Assembly (NCBI RefSeq): GCF_001425705.1
Contig: NZ_LMDC01000023.1
Location: 473,079 to 537,078, forward strand
Direction: 5' to 3'
Length of the DNA: 64,000 nucleotides
Origin: Pelomonas sp. Root1217
Lineage (GTDB): Bacteria; Pseudomonadota; Gammaproteobacteria; Burkholderiales; Burkholderiaceae_C
A model generated the notes under the pieces. It saw only the letters and a list, made by a program, of their open reading frames with translations. It made no database searches and had not been told where the DNA came from. Position numbers and translations under genes: made by a program. This document shows, in pieces, positions 14,278 to 22,375 of the stretch; the stretch's first letter is position 1; each line of letters begins with the position of its first letter.

Positions 14278-15264
14278 TCAGGCCGCCAGACTCAATCGGT
14301 CTCGCCCCGCATGCTTGGCGATATAGAGCGCCTCGTCAGCCGCCTGCAATAGCGCTTGTGCGCTCAGATACGGATGGGCCGGGCTCGCCGCCGCCAGGCC
14401 GACGCTCAGCGTCAAACTGCCCTGGCCATCCGGCAGGCGCAGCGCTCGCAGTTCGTCGCGCAGCGACTCCAGCACGCCCTGGGCCTCGGCCATGCCGAAG
14501 CCGGGCAGCAGGGCAACGAACTCCTCGCCGCCCAGGCGGGCAACGACGTCGGTGTCGCGCTTGAAGCGCTCGTTCAGCAGGCTCGCGACGCGCTGCAAGG
14601 CCATATCGCCGACGGCCGTGCCATGGGTGAGATTGAACTGCTTGAACTGGTCCAGGTCCAGCACCGCCAGCGCCAACAGGCCTCGCAGCCGCTGGGCCCG
14701 CTTGAACTCACGGCGCAGGGCCTCGTCAAAGGCGCGTTGGTTGGCGATGCCGGTCAGTGCATCGATGCGTGCGAGGCTGGCAAGCTCGCGTTGGTTGGCC
14801 TCCAGCGCGCTGTGGGCCTCCTGCAGCAGATGACGCTGCTGGGCCAGCTCGCGGCGGAGCTCGCGGGCGGCCTGGTCCTGCTGCCACAGCGAGCCGCGGG
14901 CGCGCAGCATGGCGTGGCCGATACGGTCCAGCTCGGCGGCGAGGCCGGGCGTTGGCACAGCGGCTTCGGGCGTCAGCGGCACCGGGGCAGATTCCATCGC
15001 CTCGCAGCCGGCCGCCAACCGGCGCAACGGCCGCAGCAACAGGGCCTCGATGAGGATGAGCTGGGCGGCGCTGAGCAGCAGCACCAGCCAGGCCGTGCGG
15101 GCCAGCCCCTCGGCCGGAGACTCGTAATTCCCCAGGCTCCACTCGAAGACAGCGACGATGGCCGCGGTCAGCAGGGGCACTGCAAGCGTCAACCGCAGCC
15201 GCAACGAACCCAGCCGGCGCGTGCTGACGTGGTTCAGGGGTTCGGCAAGGGAATCGGTGCTCAT
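14278..15264 (-). CDS. Membrane-anchored GGDEF diguanylate cyclase
   Basis: The protein has 328 residues. Two membrane helices (LTLAVPLLTAAIVAVFEW and WLVLLLSAAQLILIEALL) flank a very short periplasmic loop, so an extracytoplasmic sensor domain is absent. A HAMP-like/coiled-coil linker (ARELRRELAQQRHLLQEAHS) leads to a C-terminal GGDEF domain. The active site is GGEEF, preceded at the right spacing by RDTD, an RxxD inhibitory c-di-GMP site. The enzyme should therefore make c-di-GMP from two GTP with product inhibition. The input signal is unknown. Confidence 0.92.
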   Translation of the reverse strand: MSTDSLAEPLNHVSTRRLGSLRLRLTLAVPLLTAAIVAVFEWSLGNYESPAEGLARTAWLVLLLSAAQLILIEALLLRPLRRLAAGCEAMESAPVPLTPEAAVPTPGLAAELDRIGHAMLRARGSLWQQDQAARELRRELAQQRHLLQEAHSALEANQRELASLARIDALTGIANQRAFDEALRREFKRAQRLRGLLALAVLDLDQFKQFNLTHGTAVGDMALQRVASLLNERFKRDTDVVARLGGEEFVALLPGFGMAEAQGVLESLRDELRALRLPDGQGSLTLSVGLAAASPAHPYLSAQALLQAADEALYIAKHAGRDRLSLAA

Positions 15265-15380
15265 CGGTGAGGCGGACTGCGGAACAAATTGTCACGGCCG
15301 CAGCACGCCCTGTGCGGGCCGTTGTCTCGGGGTTTGTCAGGGGTCGCGACGCCTCGAGAAACCCGGGTGGCTTCGCTCCC

Positions 15381-16271
15381 TCAGTAGGGCACCTGATCCG
15401 ACGGGTACTTCCAGAAGTCCTTGAGCAGGTAGTTCATCGGCAGGTTCAGCGCCTTGTTCTTGGGCGGAATCGGCTTCATGAACCAGCGCTCGTAGATGGC
15501 ATGCGCCTCATGGCTGGCGATGAGGCGCTTCATCTCGTCGTCGACGATGGCCTTGAGCTCCGGGTCGTTCTTGGGCAGCACGATCGCCAGGGGCTCGATG
15601 GTCAGGAACTTGCCGACGACGCTGAACTTGGCCGCATCGGGCCGCGCCGAGACGATGCCGTAGAGCAGCACGTCGTCCATGACGAAGCCATCCGCCTGGC
15701 CGGCAGCCAGCATCTCCATGGCCTTGGCGTGGTCGGGGGCTTCGATGATGTTGATGTGCAGGGCGCGCTCGTTGTTGGCTTGTGTGATGGACTTCAGCGG
15801 CGTCGTGCCCTTGGTGGAGACCAGCGTCTTGCCGTCGAACTGGGCCAGCTCGGCAATGCCGCTGTCGGCCCTGACGAGGTAGCGCGCGCCGGTGATGTAG
15901 TGCGGCACCGTGAAGGCGACCTTCTCACGGCGTTCAGCGTTGTTGGTCGTCGAGCCGCATTCCATGTCGGCCTTGCCTTCGGCCACCATCTGGATGCGGT
16001 TGGCCGGCGTCACCAGCAGGAACTGCGGGTTCAGCGTGCTCATCTTCAGCTTCTTGCGCACACCTTCGGCCAACTTGAGGCAAAGGTCCACCGCATAGCC
16101 GACGGGCCGGCCATCCGGCAGCAGGTAGCTGAAAGGCACGGACGACTCGCGATGCGCCAGCACGATGCGGCCGCTGGCCTGGATGCGCTCCAGCGCCGGG
16201 CCGGCTTCAGCCGTGGCGGCGGCGCCGAGGCCGGCGACAAAGGCGAGGAGGAGCGGCGACAGGGTTTTCAT
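15381..16271 (-). CDS. Periplasmic amino-acid-type solute-binding protein (GltI-like)
   Basis: The protein has 296 residues with a signal peptide (MKTLSPLLLAFVAGLGAAAT, cleaved near AEA). The family-3 solute-binding fold is clear: RIVLAHRESSVPFSYLLPDG, GYAVDLCLKLAEGV, MVAEGKADMECGSTTNNAER, GKTLVSTKGTTPLKSI and GQADGFVMDDVLLYGIV. The CGSTTNN motif and overall length match glutamate/aspartate-binding GltI-type proteins. No permease or ATPase genes are adjacent, so it is an orphan component whose transporter lies elsewhere, or it serves a sensory role. The ligand class is inferred from family resemblance only. Confidence 0.85.
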   Translation of the reverse strand: MKTLSPLLLAFVAGLGAAATAEAGPALERIQASGRIVLAHRESSVPFSYLLPDGRPVGYAVDLCLKLAEGVRKKLKMSTLNPQFLLVTPANRIQMVAEGKADMECGSTTNNAERREKVAFTVPHYITGARYLVRADSGIAELAQFDGKTLVSTKGTTPLKSITQANNERALHINIIEAPDHAKAMEMLAAGQADGFVMDDVLLYGIVSARPDAAKFSVVGKFLTIEPLAIVLPKNDPELKAIVDDEMKRLIASHEAHAIYERWFMKPIPPKNKALNLPMNYLLKDFWKYPSDQVPY

Positions 16272-16357
16272 GGCCGAGCCATTGTGATCCAGACCCCTGG
16301 AACCGACTCATGCGAAGTTGGTGTCGATTGATGCTTGCGGCAGCCCCGGCGACCTGT

Positions 16358-17452
16358 TCACGATGCAGCGGCAGCGGCGACGCCGATGCCCTCCGTCACC
16401 GTGCGGTTGCGCCCCGCCCGCTTTGCTTCGTAAAGCGCCTTGTCCGCCGCGGCCAGCAGATCGGTGAAGCTCGTAGCGCTGGCCGGCAGCATGGCCAAGC
16501 CGACCGACAGCGTGGCGCCGACGGTGCCACCCTCCGGCGTCACGAAGGGCGCCTCCTGCACCATCAGGCGGATGCGCTCCGCCACCTCGCAGGCACCCGC
16601 CAGGTCGGTGCGCGGCAGCAGCACGATGAACTCCTCGCCGCCGTAGCGCGCAGCCAGGTCGCCGGTGCGCAGCGAACGCAGGATCAGCCCGCCAACCTGG
16701 CGCAGCACCTCGTCGCCGACCGGATGGCCGTGGCCGTCATTGATGGCCTTGAAGTGGTCGATGTCCAGGAACAGGCAGGCCAGCGGGTAGCGATGGCGCA
16801 CGGCCTGGCTGAACTCGATGAGGCTGCGATGGTCGAAGTAGCGGCGGTTGTGCACGCCGGTGAGGCCGTCCGTCATGCCGGCGCGACGCAGGCGCTCGCG
16901 GTTGAGCATGCTTTCGATGGCGATGGCCGCGATGGCCGACAGGCGGTCGAGGAATTTGGTGCCCGAGGCGGTGTCGTAGCGTTCGGGGTCCCGCGAGCCC
17001 AGGTGCAGGCTGCCGATCAAGAGGCCTTGGCGGATCAGCGGCAGCAGGGCCGCCGACCGCACGCCGGCTTGCGTGTCGAAGGCCTTGGCGAGCAGCGCCT
17101 CGTCCGGGCCTGGGCCGATGAGGCGGGCCGTGCGCGCGGCGCCGAACAGGTCCTTCAGAGGGCCATGGCTGTCCAGCAGCCGCGGCGCCTTGATCATGGG
17201 CAGGGCCGGCAGGGCGCGACGCAGCTCTTCCTCGGGGTCCAGCAGCCACAGCTCGGCGGCATCCAGGCCGAAATCGTCGCGGCAGTCGACCAGCAGCAGG
17301 TTGACCAGCTCCTCCATCGAACTTACCGCGATCAGGCGACGCTCCAGCGCGTCGAAGCGATCCAGCTTGCGTTCATTGGCCTTGGCGGCGTCAAGCAGGG
17401 ACTGCAGCTGGCGGCGCAGTTCCTGGACTTGGGCTTCGGGGTTGGATGTCAT
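16358..17452 (-). CDS. GAF-like and GGDEF domain diguanylate cyclase
   Basis: The protein has 364 residues, cytosolic. It opens with a coiled coil (EAQVQELRRQLQSLLDAAKA). A GAF-like (DUF484-type) domain follows at about residues 45-190 (SSMEELVNLLLVDCRDDFGL, GVRSAALLPLIRQGLLIGSL). The C-terminal GGDEF domain has active site GGEEF and an RxxD inhibitory site (RTGD) five residues upstream. LDIDHFKAINDGHGHPVGDE is intact, so cyclase activity is expected. The ATG at 17452 overlaps the upstream pseudouridine synthase stop (ATGA). Longer in-frame readings upstream are the synthase gene in another frame. Confidence 0.9.
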   Translation of the reverse strand: MTSNPEAQVQELRRQLQSLLDAAKANERKLDRFDALERRLIAVSSMEELVNLLLVDCRDDFGLDAAELWLLDPEEELRRALPALPMIKAPRLLDSHGPLKDLFGAARTARLIGPGPDEALLAKAFDTQAGVRSAALLPLIRQGLLIGSLHLGSRDPERYDTASGTKFLDRLSAIAAIAIESMLNRERLRRAGMTDGLTGVHNRRYFDHRSLIEFSQAVRHRYPLACLFLDIDHFKAINDGHGHPVGDEVLRQVGGLILRSLRTGDLAARYGGEEFIVLLPRTDLAGACEVAERIRLMVQEAPFVTPEGGTVGATLSVGLAMLPASATSFTDLLAAADKALYEAKRAGRNRTVTEGIGVAAAAAS

Positions 17453-18357
17453 GGCGGCGCGATTGTCGCGGTGTCGCGGCTGAAGCTGCGCGGCTGGCCG
17501 GTGACCGGGTCGGTGAAGGCGATCGCGCGCGCAACCAGCTGCAGCGGCGCATCCAGGCGCGGCGGGTTCTCGTGCGGCTGCAGCACGGGGTAGATGCGGT
17601 CGCCCACCAGCGGCAGCCCAAGGGCGTTCATCTGCGCGCGCAACTGGTGGCGCAGCCCCGTGCGGGGACGTAGCTCGTAACGCGCCAACCCATTGGGCAA
17701 CGGCTCGACCAAGTCGACCCAGGTCTCGGCGTTGGGTTCGCCGTCGACGACCTGCATCTGCATGAAGTTGTCGCCCCCCGGCTCCTCCAGGCGGTGCCGC
17801 ACCACGCGCGGCCAGGGGCCGGCACCCAGCGGCGCGATGGCGTCGTAGACCTTGGCGACGGCGCGGTCGCGGAACAGGCGGTGGTAGGCGTCGCGCTCCT
17901 CGCGGCGGAGGTTGAAGACGACGAGGCCGGCCGTTTCGCGGTCCAGCCGGTGCACCGGGTTGAGGTCCATCAGGCCGGTGGCATGCCGCAACCGCGCCAT
18001 CAGCGTCTGCCGGGCGTAGATGCCGCTGGGCGTCACCGGCAGGAAATGCGGCTTGTCGGCGACGAGGAGGTGTTCGTCCTGGAAGACGATGCGCTCGCCG
18101 GCCGGAATGTCGGGCTCGACGTCCAGGTGGCGCCAGTAGTAGACGCGCCGATCGCCGCGGTAGGGCGAGTCGACGACCGGGTGGCCGGCGTCGTCCACCA
18201 CGTCGCCGCGCGCGAGGCGTGCCGGCCAGTCGACCACGCGCGGCAGGCGCTCGGTGAGGAAGGCGGCCATGGAGTCCCAGGGACCCGCAGGGCAAAACAC
18301 GGCACTTGCCGCGACGCCTTCGCGCAGCGGCAGGACCGGCTTGGGCGGCCTCGCCAC
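17449..18357 (-). CDS. RluA-family pseudouridine synthase
   Basis: The protein has 302 residues. The catalytic motif NPVHRLDRETAGLVVF contains the invariant Asp of RluA-type enzymes. Other family blocks are VFQDEHLLVADKPHFLPVTP, KVYDAIAP and the C-terminal YELRPRTGLRHQLRAQMNAL, followed by LPLVGDRIYP. It isomerises uridine to pseudouridine in rRNA or tRNA; the exact site cannot be read from sequence. The N-terminal part has a short S4-like segment (FLTERLPRVVDWPARLARG). It lies 3 bases downstream of the TIGR02285-like gene and overlaps the GGDEF gene by 4 bases, so all three are probably co-transcribed. Confidence 0.9.
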   Translation of the reverse strand: MARPPKPVLPLREGVAASAVFCPAGPWDSMAAFLTERLPRVVDWPARLARGDVVDDAGHPVVDSPYRGDRRVYYWRHLDVEPDIPAGERIVFQDEHLLVADKPHFLPVTPSGIYARQTLMARLRHATGLMDLNPVHRLDRETAGLVVFNLRREERDAYHRLFRDRAVAKVYDAIAPLGAGPWPRVVRHRLEEPGGDNFMQMQVVDGEPNAETWVDLVEPLPNGLARYELRPRTGLRHQLRAQMNALGLPLVGDRIYPVLQPHENPPRLDAPLQLVARAIAFTDPVTGQPRSFSRDTATIAPP

Positions 18358-18360
18358 GGC

Positions 18361-19263
18361 CTATTCGATGCGCGGCCCGCCGCGGGCGCGCTCGTCCATG
18401 TAGGCGTTCAGCCGCTTCATGTCCTGGGGTTCGGCACGATTGCCGCGCCATTGACGCACCCAGGCCTCGCGGTTGGGCTCCCGGGCGAGCTTGCGCACCG
18501 CGGCGTCGATGGCCTCGATATGCCGCCTGCCCTGCGGCGTGCGGCTGCAGGAGACCGTGGCCAGCAGCGTGCTCAGGCCTTCGGCCACCGGCAGTGCCAC
18601 CAACGCGCCGGGGTCGCCGACGCGGGCCAGGTATTCCTTGACGACGCTGGGGTACTCCAGCGTGTAGTCCATGCGGCCGGCGCGCAGCATGTCCAGCAGC
18701 TGCGTACTGAGCTGGGCGCCGACGGCCAGCCGGGGCACGACCTGGTGTGACAGCAAAGTGTCGATCTGCGCGCCGAAAGCGCGGTCCCGTGCCAGAAGCA
18801 GGCGCAGGTCCTGGCGCTTGAGCAGGTCGGCCAGCACAAGGCGGCCGTCCCCGGGCCGGGCCTGGGCCAGCTCGGCCAGCCGCTGGCGCGGCACGATGAC
18901 ATGGATCTCGCGCGAGATCAGCGGCGGGTAGAGATGCGAGAAGTAAAGCCACTGCAGGCGCTCGGGAGTGCGGACATGCAGGGATGAACACAGGGTCTCG
19001 CCGCGGCGGCTCTCGGCCTCGTAGCGGGCGGTGCTGGCCTCGACGAACTCATGCCGGAACTCGGGCATGCGCGCCAGCAGCACGCGCATGAAGCCGTCCA
19101 CTTCTCCGCGGCCCAGCTCGGCCACGCTGCGCGGCGGCTGGCCCTGCACGAAGCTGAAGTGCGGCGGCACATCCTGCGCCACCCAGCGAATGGTGTCGGC
19201 GGGCGGCGCGGCCTGAGTTGCCGAAGCCGCCAGGCATACGGCCGCACACAGCCGGCGCAACAC
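18361..19263 (-). CDS. Periplasmic binding-protein-like protein, TIGR02285-like
   Basis: The protein has 300 residues with a signal peptide (LRRLCAAVCLAASATQAAPP). The body resembles a family-3 solute-binding fold: IRWVAQDVPPHFSFVQGQPP, GEVDGFMRVLLARMPEF, YFSHLYPPLISREIHVIV, LLDMLRAGRMDYTLEYPSVV. It ends EAWVRQWRGNRAEPQDMKRL. The pattern fits the TIGR02285 family of uncharacterised periplasmic proteins. The GTG start at 19263 directly follows the TAA of the murA-like gene, with GGAAGG about 9 bases upstream inside that gene. No transporter genes are adjacent. Function is unknown. Confidence 0.72.
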   Translation of the reverse strand: MLRRLCAAVCLAASATQAAPPADTIRWVAQDVPPHFSFVQGQPPRSVAELGRGEVDGFMRVLLARMPEFRHEFVEASTARYEAESRRGETLCSSLHVRTPERLQWLYFSHLYPPLISREIHVIVPRQRLAELAQARPGDGRLVLADLLKRQDLRLLLARDRAFGAQIDTLLSHQVVPRLAVGAQLSTQLLDMLRAGRMDYTLEYPSVVKEYLARVGDPGALVALPVAEGLSTLLATVSCSRTPQGRRHIEAIDAAVRKLAREPNREAWVRQWRGNRAEPQDMKRLNAYMDERARGGPRIE

Positions 19264-20565
19264 TTATTCGCCTTCCACCCACTCCATGCGCGCCCCGAGT
19301 TCGCCGATGTGCTCGACGAAGTTGGGGTGGGCGCGGCGGATCGGCGTCGCGTTCTTGATCACGCTCTTGCCGGGAATGCTGGCCGCCACCATCAGCAGCG
19401 CAATGGCGACGCGGATGATGTAGGGGCTCTCGACCTCGGCCGGGCTCAGCGGCTTGCCGCCGAAGGTGATCATGCGATGCGGGTCGCTCAAGAAGGCGTG
19501 GGCGCCGAACTTGGCCAGCTCGCTCGTCCAGCCCATGGCGCCGTCATAGACCTTGTTCCAGAACATCACGCTGCCTTCGGCCTTGACGCCCAGGGCCACG
19601 AAGATGGGCAGCAGGTCCACCGGCACATAGGGCCAGGGCGCTGCCTCGACCTTTTGCAGGATGTTGCGGGTGAAGGGTTCCTTCACCTTCAGCGGGCCAT
19701 TCGTCACGCAGCGGCTCCAGCCGTCCTCGTGCACGATTTGCACGCCGAACTTGGCGAAGGTGCGGTCCAGCAGCGGGAACATCTCCGGCGCGCCGTTCTT
19801 GACCTGCACATTGCCGCCGGTGATGGCGCCCAGGGCCAGGAAGGTGACGATCTCGTGGAAGTCTTCGGTGAAGGTGTAGTCGGCGCCGCCGAGCTCCTGC
19901 ACGCCGGTGATCTTCAGCTTGGACGTGCCATGGCCCTCGATCTTTGCGCCCAACAGCGACATGAAGTTGCAGAACTCCTGCACATGCGGCTCGCTGGCGG
20001 CGTTGGTCAGCGTGGACACGCCATCGGCCAGCGCGGCGCACAGTACGAAGTTCTCGGTCGTCGTGACGGAGGCGTAGTCGGTCCAGTGATGGTTGGCCGT
20101 CAGCGGGCGGTGCACGCGCAGCACCAGGCCGTCGGGCAGGCGCTGGACCTGGGCGCCGAAGCGCTCGAACACTTCCACATGCGGGTCGATCTCGCGCGCA
20201 CCCAGCGTGCAGCCCTTGACGTCGTCCTCGATGCGCGCCGCGCCGAAGCGGGCCATCAGGCCGGGCACCAACATGATGGAGGAGCGCATTTCCTCGGGCA
20301 GGCGGTCGGTGGCCGGGTCGAAATGGGTGTCGCGGTGGTGGACGTCGAGGATGCCGGTCTTGAAGTCCAGCTCGACCTGCGAGCCGAGCTTCCTGAAGAC
20401 CTCGACGATCTTCTTCACATCGGTGATCTCGGGCACACCGCGCAGGCGCACCGGCTGCTTGGTCAGCAGCGTAGCGCAGAGGATGGGCAGGACGGCGTTC
20501 TTGTTGGCCGAGGGGGTGATGCGGCCCGAGAGGGGCGTGCCGCCGTGGACGATCAGATGAGACAT
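19264..20565 (-). CDS. murA: MurA-like UDP-N-acetylglucosamine 1-carboxyvinyltransferase (divergent paralogue type)
   Basis: The protein has 433 residues of EPSP-synthase fold. The N-terminal motif SANKNAVLPILCATLLT contains the Lys-Asn pair of MurA, and KGCTLGAREIDPH keeps a Cys at the loop position of the catalytic Cys. MurA adds enolpyruvate from PEP to UDP-GlcNAc in peptidoglycan synthesis. The C-terminal part (ESPYIIRVAIALLMVAASIP, TPIRRAHPNFVEHIGELGAR) departs from the usual DLRA and DRGYE blocks of housekeeping MurA. The gene is also not in a histidine or cell-division cluster. It may be a second MurA or a relative acting on another UDP-sugar. The ATG at 20565 is the first in the conserved N-terminus. 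Confidence 0.8.
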   Translation of the reverse strand: MSHLIVHGGTPLSGRITPSANKNAVLPILCATLLTKQPVRLRGVPEITDVKKIVEVFRKLGSQVELDFKTGILDVHHRDTHFDPATDRLPEEMRSSIMLVPGLMARFGAARIEDDVKGCTLGAREIDPHVEVFERFGAQVQRLPDGLVLRVHRPLTANHHWTDYASVTTTENFVLCAALADGVSTLTNAASEPHVQEFCNFMSLLGAKIEGHGTSKLKITGVQELGGADYTFTEDFHEIVTFLALGAITGGNVQVKNGAPEMFPLLDRTFAKFGVQIVHEDGWSRCVTNGPLKVKEPFTRNILQKVEAAPWPYVPVDLLPIFVALGVKAEGSVMFWNKVYDGAMGWTSELAKFGAHAFLSDPHRMITFGGKPLSPAEVESPYIIRVAIALLMVAASIPGKSVIKNATPIRRAHPNFVEHIGELGARMEWVEGE

Positions 20566-20671
20566 CGAATGACAGGTTTCGGTGCGCGCAAGCGGCGCGC
20601 GGTGGCATTGTCGGCGTTTGCGGCGCGGCGCATCCGCCGTCGCCCGTAAGCTTTGTTCCGCGCTGGGGGAA

Positions 20672-21469
20672 TCAATCTTCCGCAGCCGGGTCCAGCCTTT
20701 TGGCCCGTGCCAAGCGCCAGGCGTCGGCGGGATCGGTGAAGACCGCCTCGGCCGTGGTGCCCGTCTCGCGCCCGGCGGCGTCGATGGCGATGCGCTTGTC
20801 GAAGACATAGCACTCGCCCTGCCAGTCCTGCGCCGCGTCAGGAAACGTTTCGAGATAGTTGAGGATGCCGCCATCGAGCTGGGCGACCTTCAGGCCGCGC
20901 TGCTGCATCCACGCCGCAGTCTTCTCGCAGCGGATGCCGCCGGTGCAGTACATCGCGACAGTCTTGCCCTGCCACTCGTCGCGATGCGCCTCGACATAGG
21001 CCGGGAAGTCGCGGAAATGCGCCACGCCGGGGTCGATGGCGCCACGGAAACGGCCGAGCTTGAACTCGAAGCTGTTGCGGTTGTCGAGGACGATGGTGGC
21101 GGGGTCGTCCAGCAGTTCGCGGAAACGCTGCGGGCTGACATGGGTTGCGCTGTCCTCTCCGCTGACTCCGGGAATGCCGAAGGCGACGATCTCGCGCTTG
21201 ACCGAGACCTTGAAGCGGCTGAACGGGCGGCGCTCGCAGTCGTTGTGCTTGAAGTGCAGGCCCGCCAGCCCGGGCTGGGTTTGCAGTTCCGCCTCAAAAG
21301 CCCGCACCGCCTCGACCTCGCCGGCGACGGCTGCGCTGAGGCCCTCGTCGGCCACCAGCACGACACCGCCCAGCGCCAGCGCCGCGCCGCGCTCACGCAG
21401 CCGTTCGGCAAAAGCGGTGGGGTCCGGCATCGGGGTAAAACGGTAGAAGGAGCTGTGCAGCAAGGCCAT
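20672..21469 (-). CDS. trhO: tRNA uridine-34 hydroxylase TrhO (rhodanese family)
   Basis: The protein has 265 residues. The N-terminal ferredoxin-like half (SSFYRFTPMPDPTAFAERL) is followed by a rhodanese domain. Its active loop is MYCTGGIRCEKTAAW, the CxGGIRCEK signature of TrhO/YceA. Preceding blocks are IVLDNRNSFEFKLGRFRGAI and HFRDFPAYVEAH. TrhO hydroxylates uridine 34 of tRNAs on the way to 5-methoxyuridine/cmo5U. The protein is shorter than E. coli TrhO at the C-terminus. The start ATG at 21469 lies 70 bases from the divergent psd start, so the promoters share a short region. Confidence 0.9.
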   Translation of the reverse strand: MALLHSSFYRFTPMPDPTAFAERLRERGAALALGGVVLVADEGLSAAVAGEVEAVRAFEAELQTQPGLAGLHFKHNDCERRPFSRFKVSVKREIVAFGIPGVSGEDSATHVSPQRFRELLDDPATIVLDNRNSFEFKLGRFRGAIDPGVAHFRDFPAYVEAHRDEWQGKTVAMYCTGGIRCEKTAAWMQQRGLKVAQLDGGILNYLETFPDAAQDWQGECYVFDKRIAIDAAGRETGTTAEAVFTDPADAWRLARAKRLDPAAED

Positions 21470-21538
21470 GGAGCGAATTGTCGGCTCGTACACTGCCCGA
21501 AAAACAGCGGCGACCTGCTTTGCATCGGCGCCATCGCC

Positions 21539-22375
21539 ATGTCCGACCGTCTCAAAGTCCTGCCCCAATACCTGATGCCCAAGCAGGCGATGACGCGCCT
21601 GGCCGGGCATTACGCGTCCAAACCCTTAGGCGGACTGACGACATCGACGATCCGCCGCTTTGTCGCCCGCTACGGCGTCAACATGGCCGAGGCGGCCGAG
21701 CCCGACATCACGGCCTACAAGACCTTCAACGACTTCTTCACCCGGGCCCTGAAACCTGGCGCCCGGCCGCTGGCCGACGCCCCGCTGATCTGCCCGGTGG
21801 ATGGCGCGATCAGCCAGGTCGGCCGCGTCCAGGGCGACCAGGTCTACCAGGCCAAGGGCCAGACCTTCACAACGACGGCCCTGGTCGGCGGCGACGCGCA
21901 GCTCGCCGCGCGGTTCAAGGACGGCCTGTTCGCCAACCTCTACCTCAGCCCCAAGGACTACCACCGCATCCACATGCCGGCTGCCGGGCGGCTGCTGCGC
22001 ATGGTGCATGTGCCGGGCGAGCTGTTCTCGGTGAACCCGACGACGGCGCGCGGCGTGCCGGGCCTGTTCGCGCGCAACGAGCGCGTTGTCTGCGTGTTCG
22101 ATGACGACGCTCTGGGCCGCTGGGTGCTCGTGCTCGTCGGCGCGACCATCGTCGGCAGCATGGCCACGGTCTGGCACGGCGTCATCAACCGCGCCGGTCC
22201 GGTGCGCGAGTGGGACTACACAGCTGGACAGGTGACGCTGGCCCAGGGCGACGAGATGGGCCGCTTCCTGCTCGGCTCCACCGTCGTCATGCTGTTCGAG
22301 AACAGCGGCCTGCAGTTCAACCCGGCGTGGCAGCCGGGAGGCTCGGTCCGGCTGGGTGAGCTGATGGCGAGCTGA
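21539..22375 (+). CDS. psd: Phosphatidylserine decarboxylase proenzyme
   Basis: The protein has 278 residues. The self-cleavage motif LLGSTVVM (Gly-Ser cleavage making the pyruvoyl alpha subunit) lies near residue 245. Other family blocks are YKTFNDFFTRALKPGARPL, CPVDGAISQVG, NLYLSPKDYHRIHMPAAG and VNPTTARGVPGLFARNERV. The enzyme converts phosphatidylserine to phosphatidylethanolamine at the inner membrane. The start ATG at 21539 precedes MSDRLKVLPQYLMPKQAMTR, the usual N-terminus in Burkholderiales. The last 59 bases overlap the 3' end of the opposing EAL gene, an antisense overlap of two coding ends. Confidence 0.95.
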   Translation: MSDRLKVLPQYLMPKQAMTRLAGHYASKPLGGLTTSTIRRFVARYGVNMAEAAEPDITAYKTFNDFFTRALKPGARPLADAPLICPVDGAISQVGRVQGDQVYQAKGQTFTTTALVGGDAQLAARFKDGLFANLYLSPKDYHRIHMPAAGRLLRMVHVPGELFSVNPTTARGVPGLFARNERVVCVFDDDALGRWVLVLVGATIVGSMATVWHGVINRAGPVREWDYTAGQVTLAQGDEMGRFLLGSTVVMLFENSGLQFNPAWQPGGSVRLGELMAS

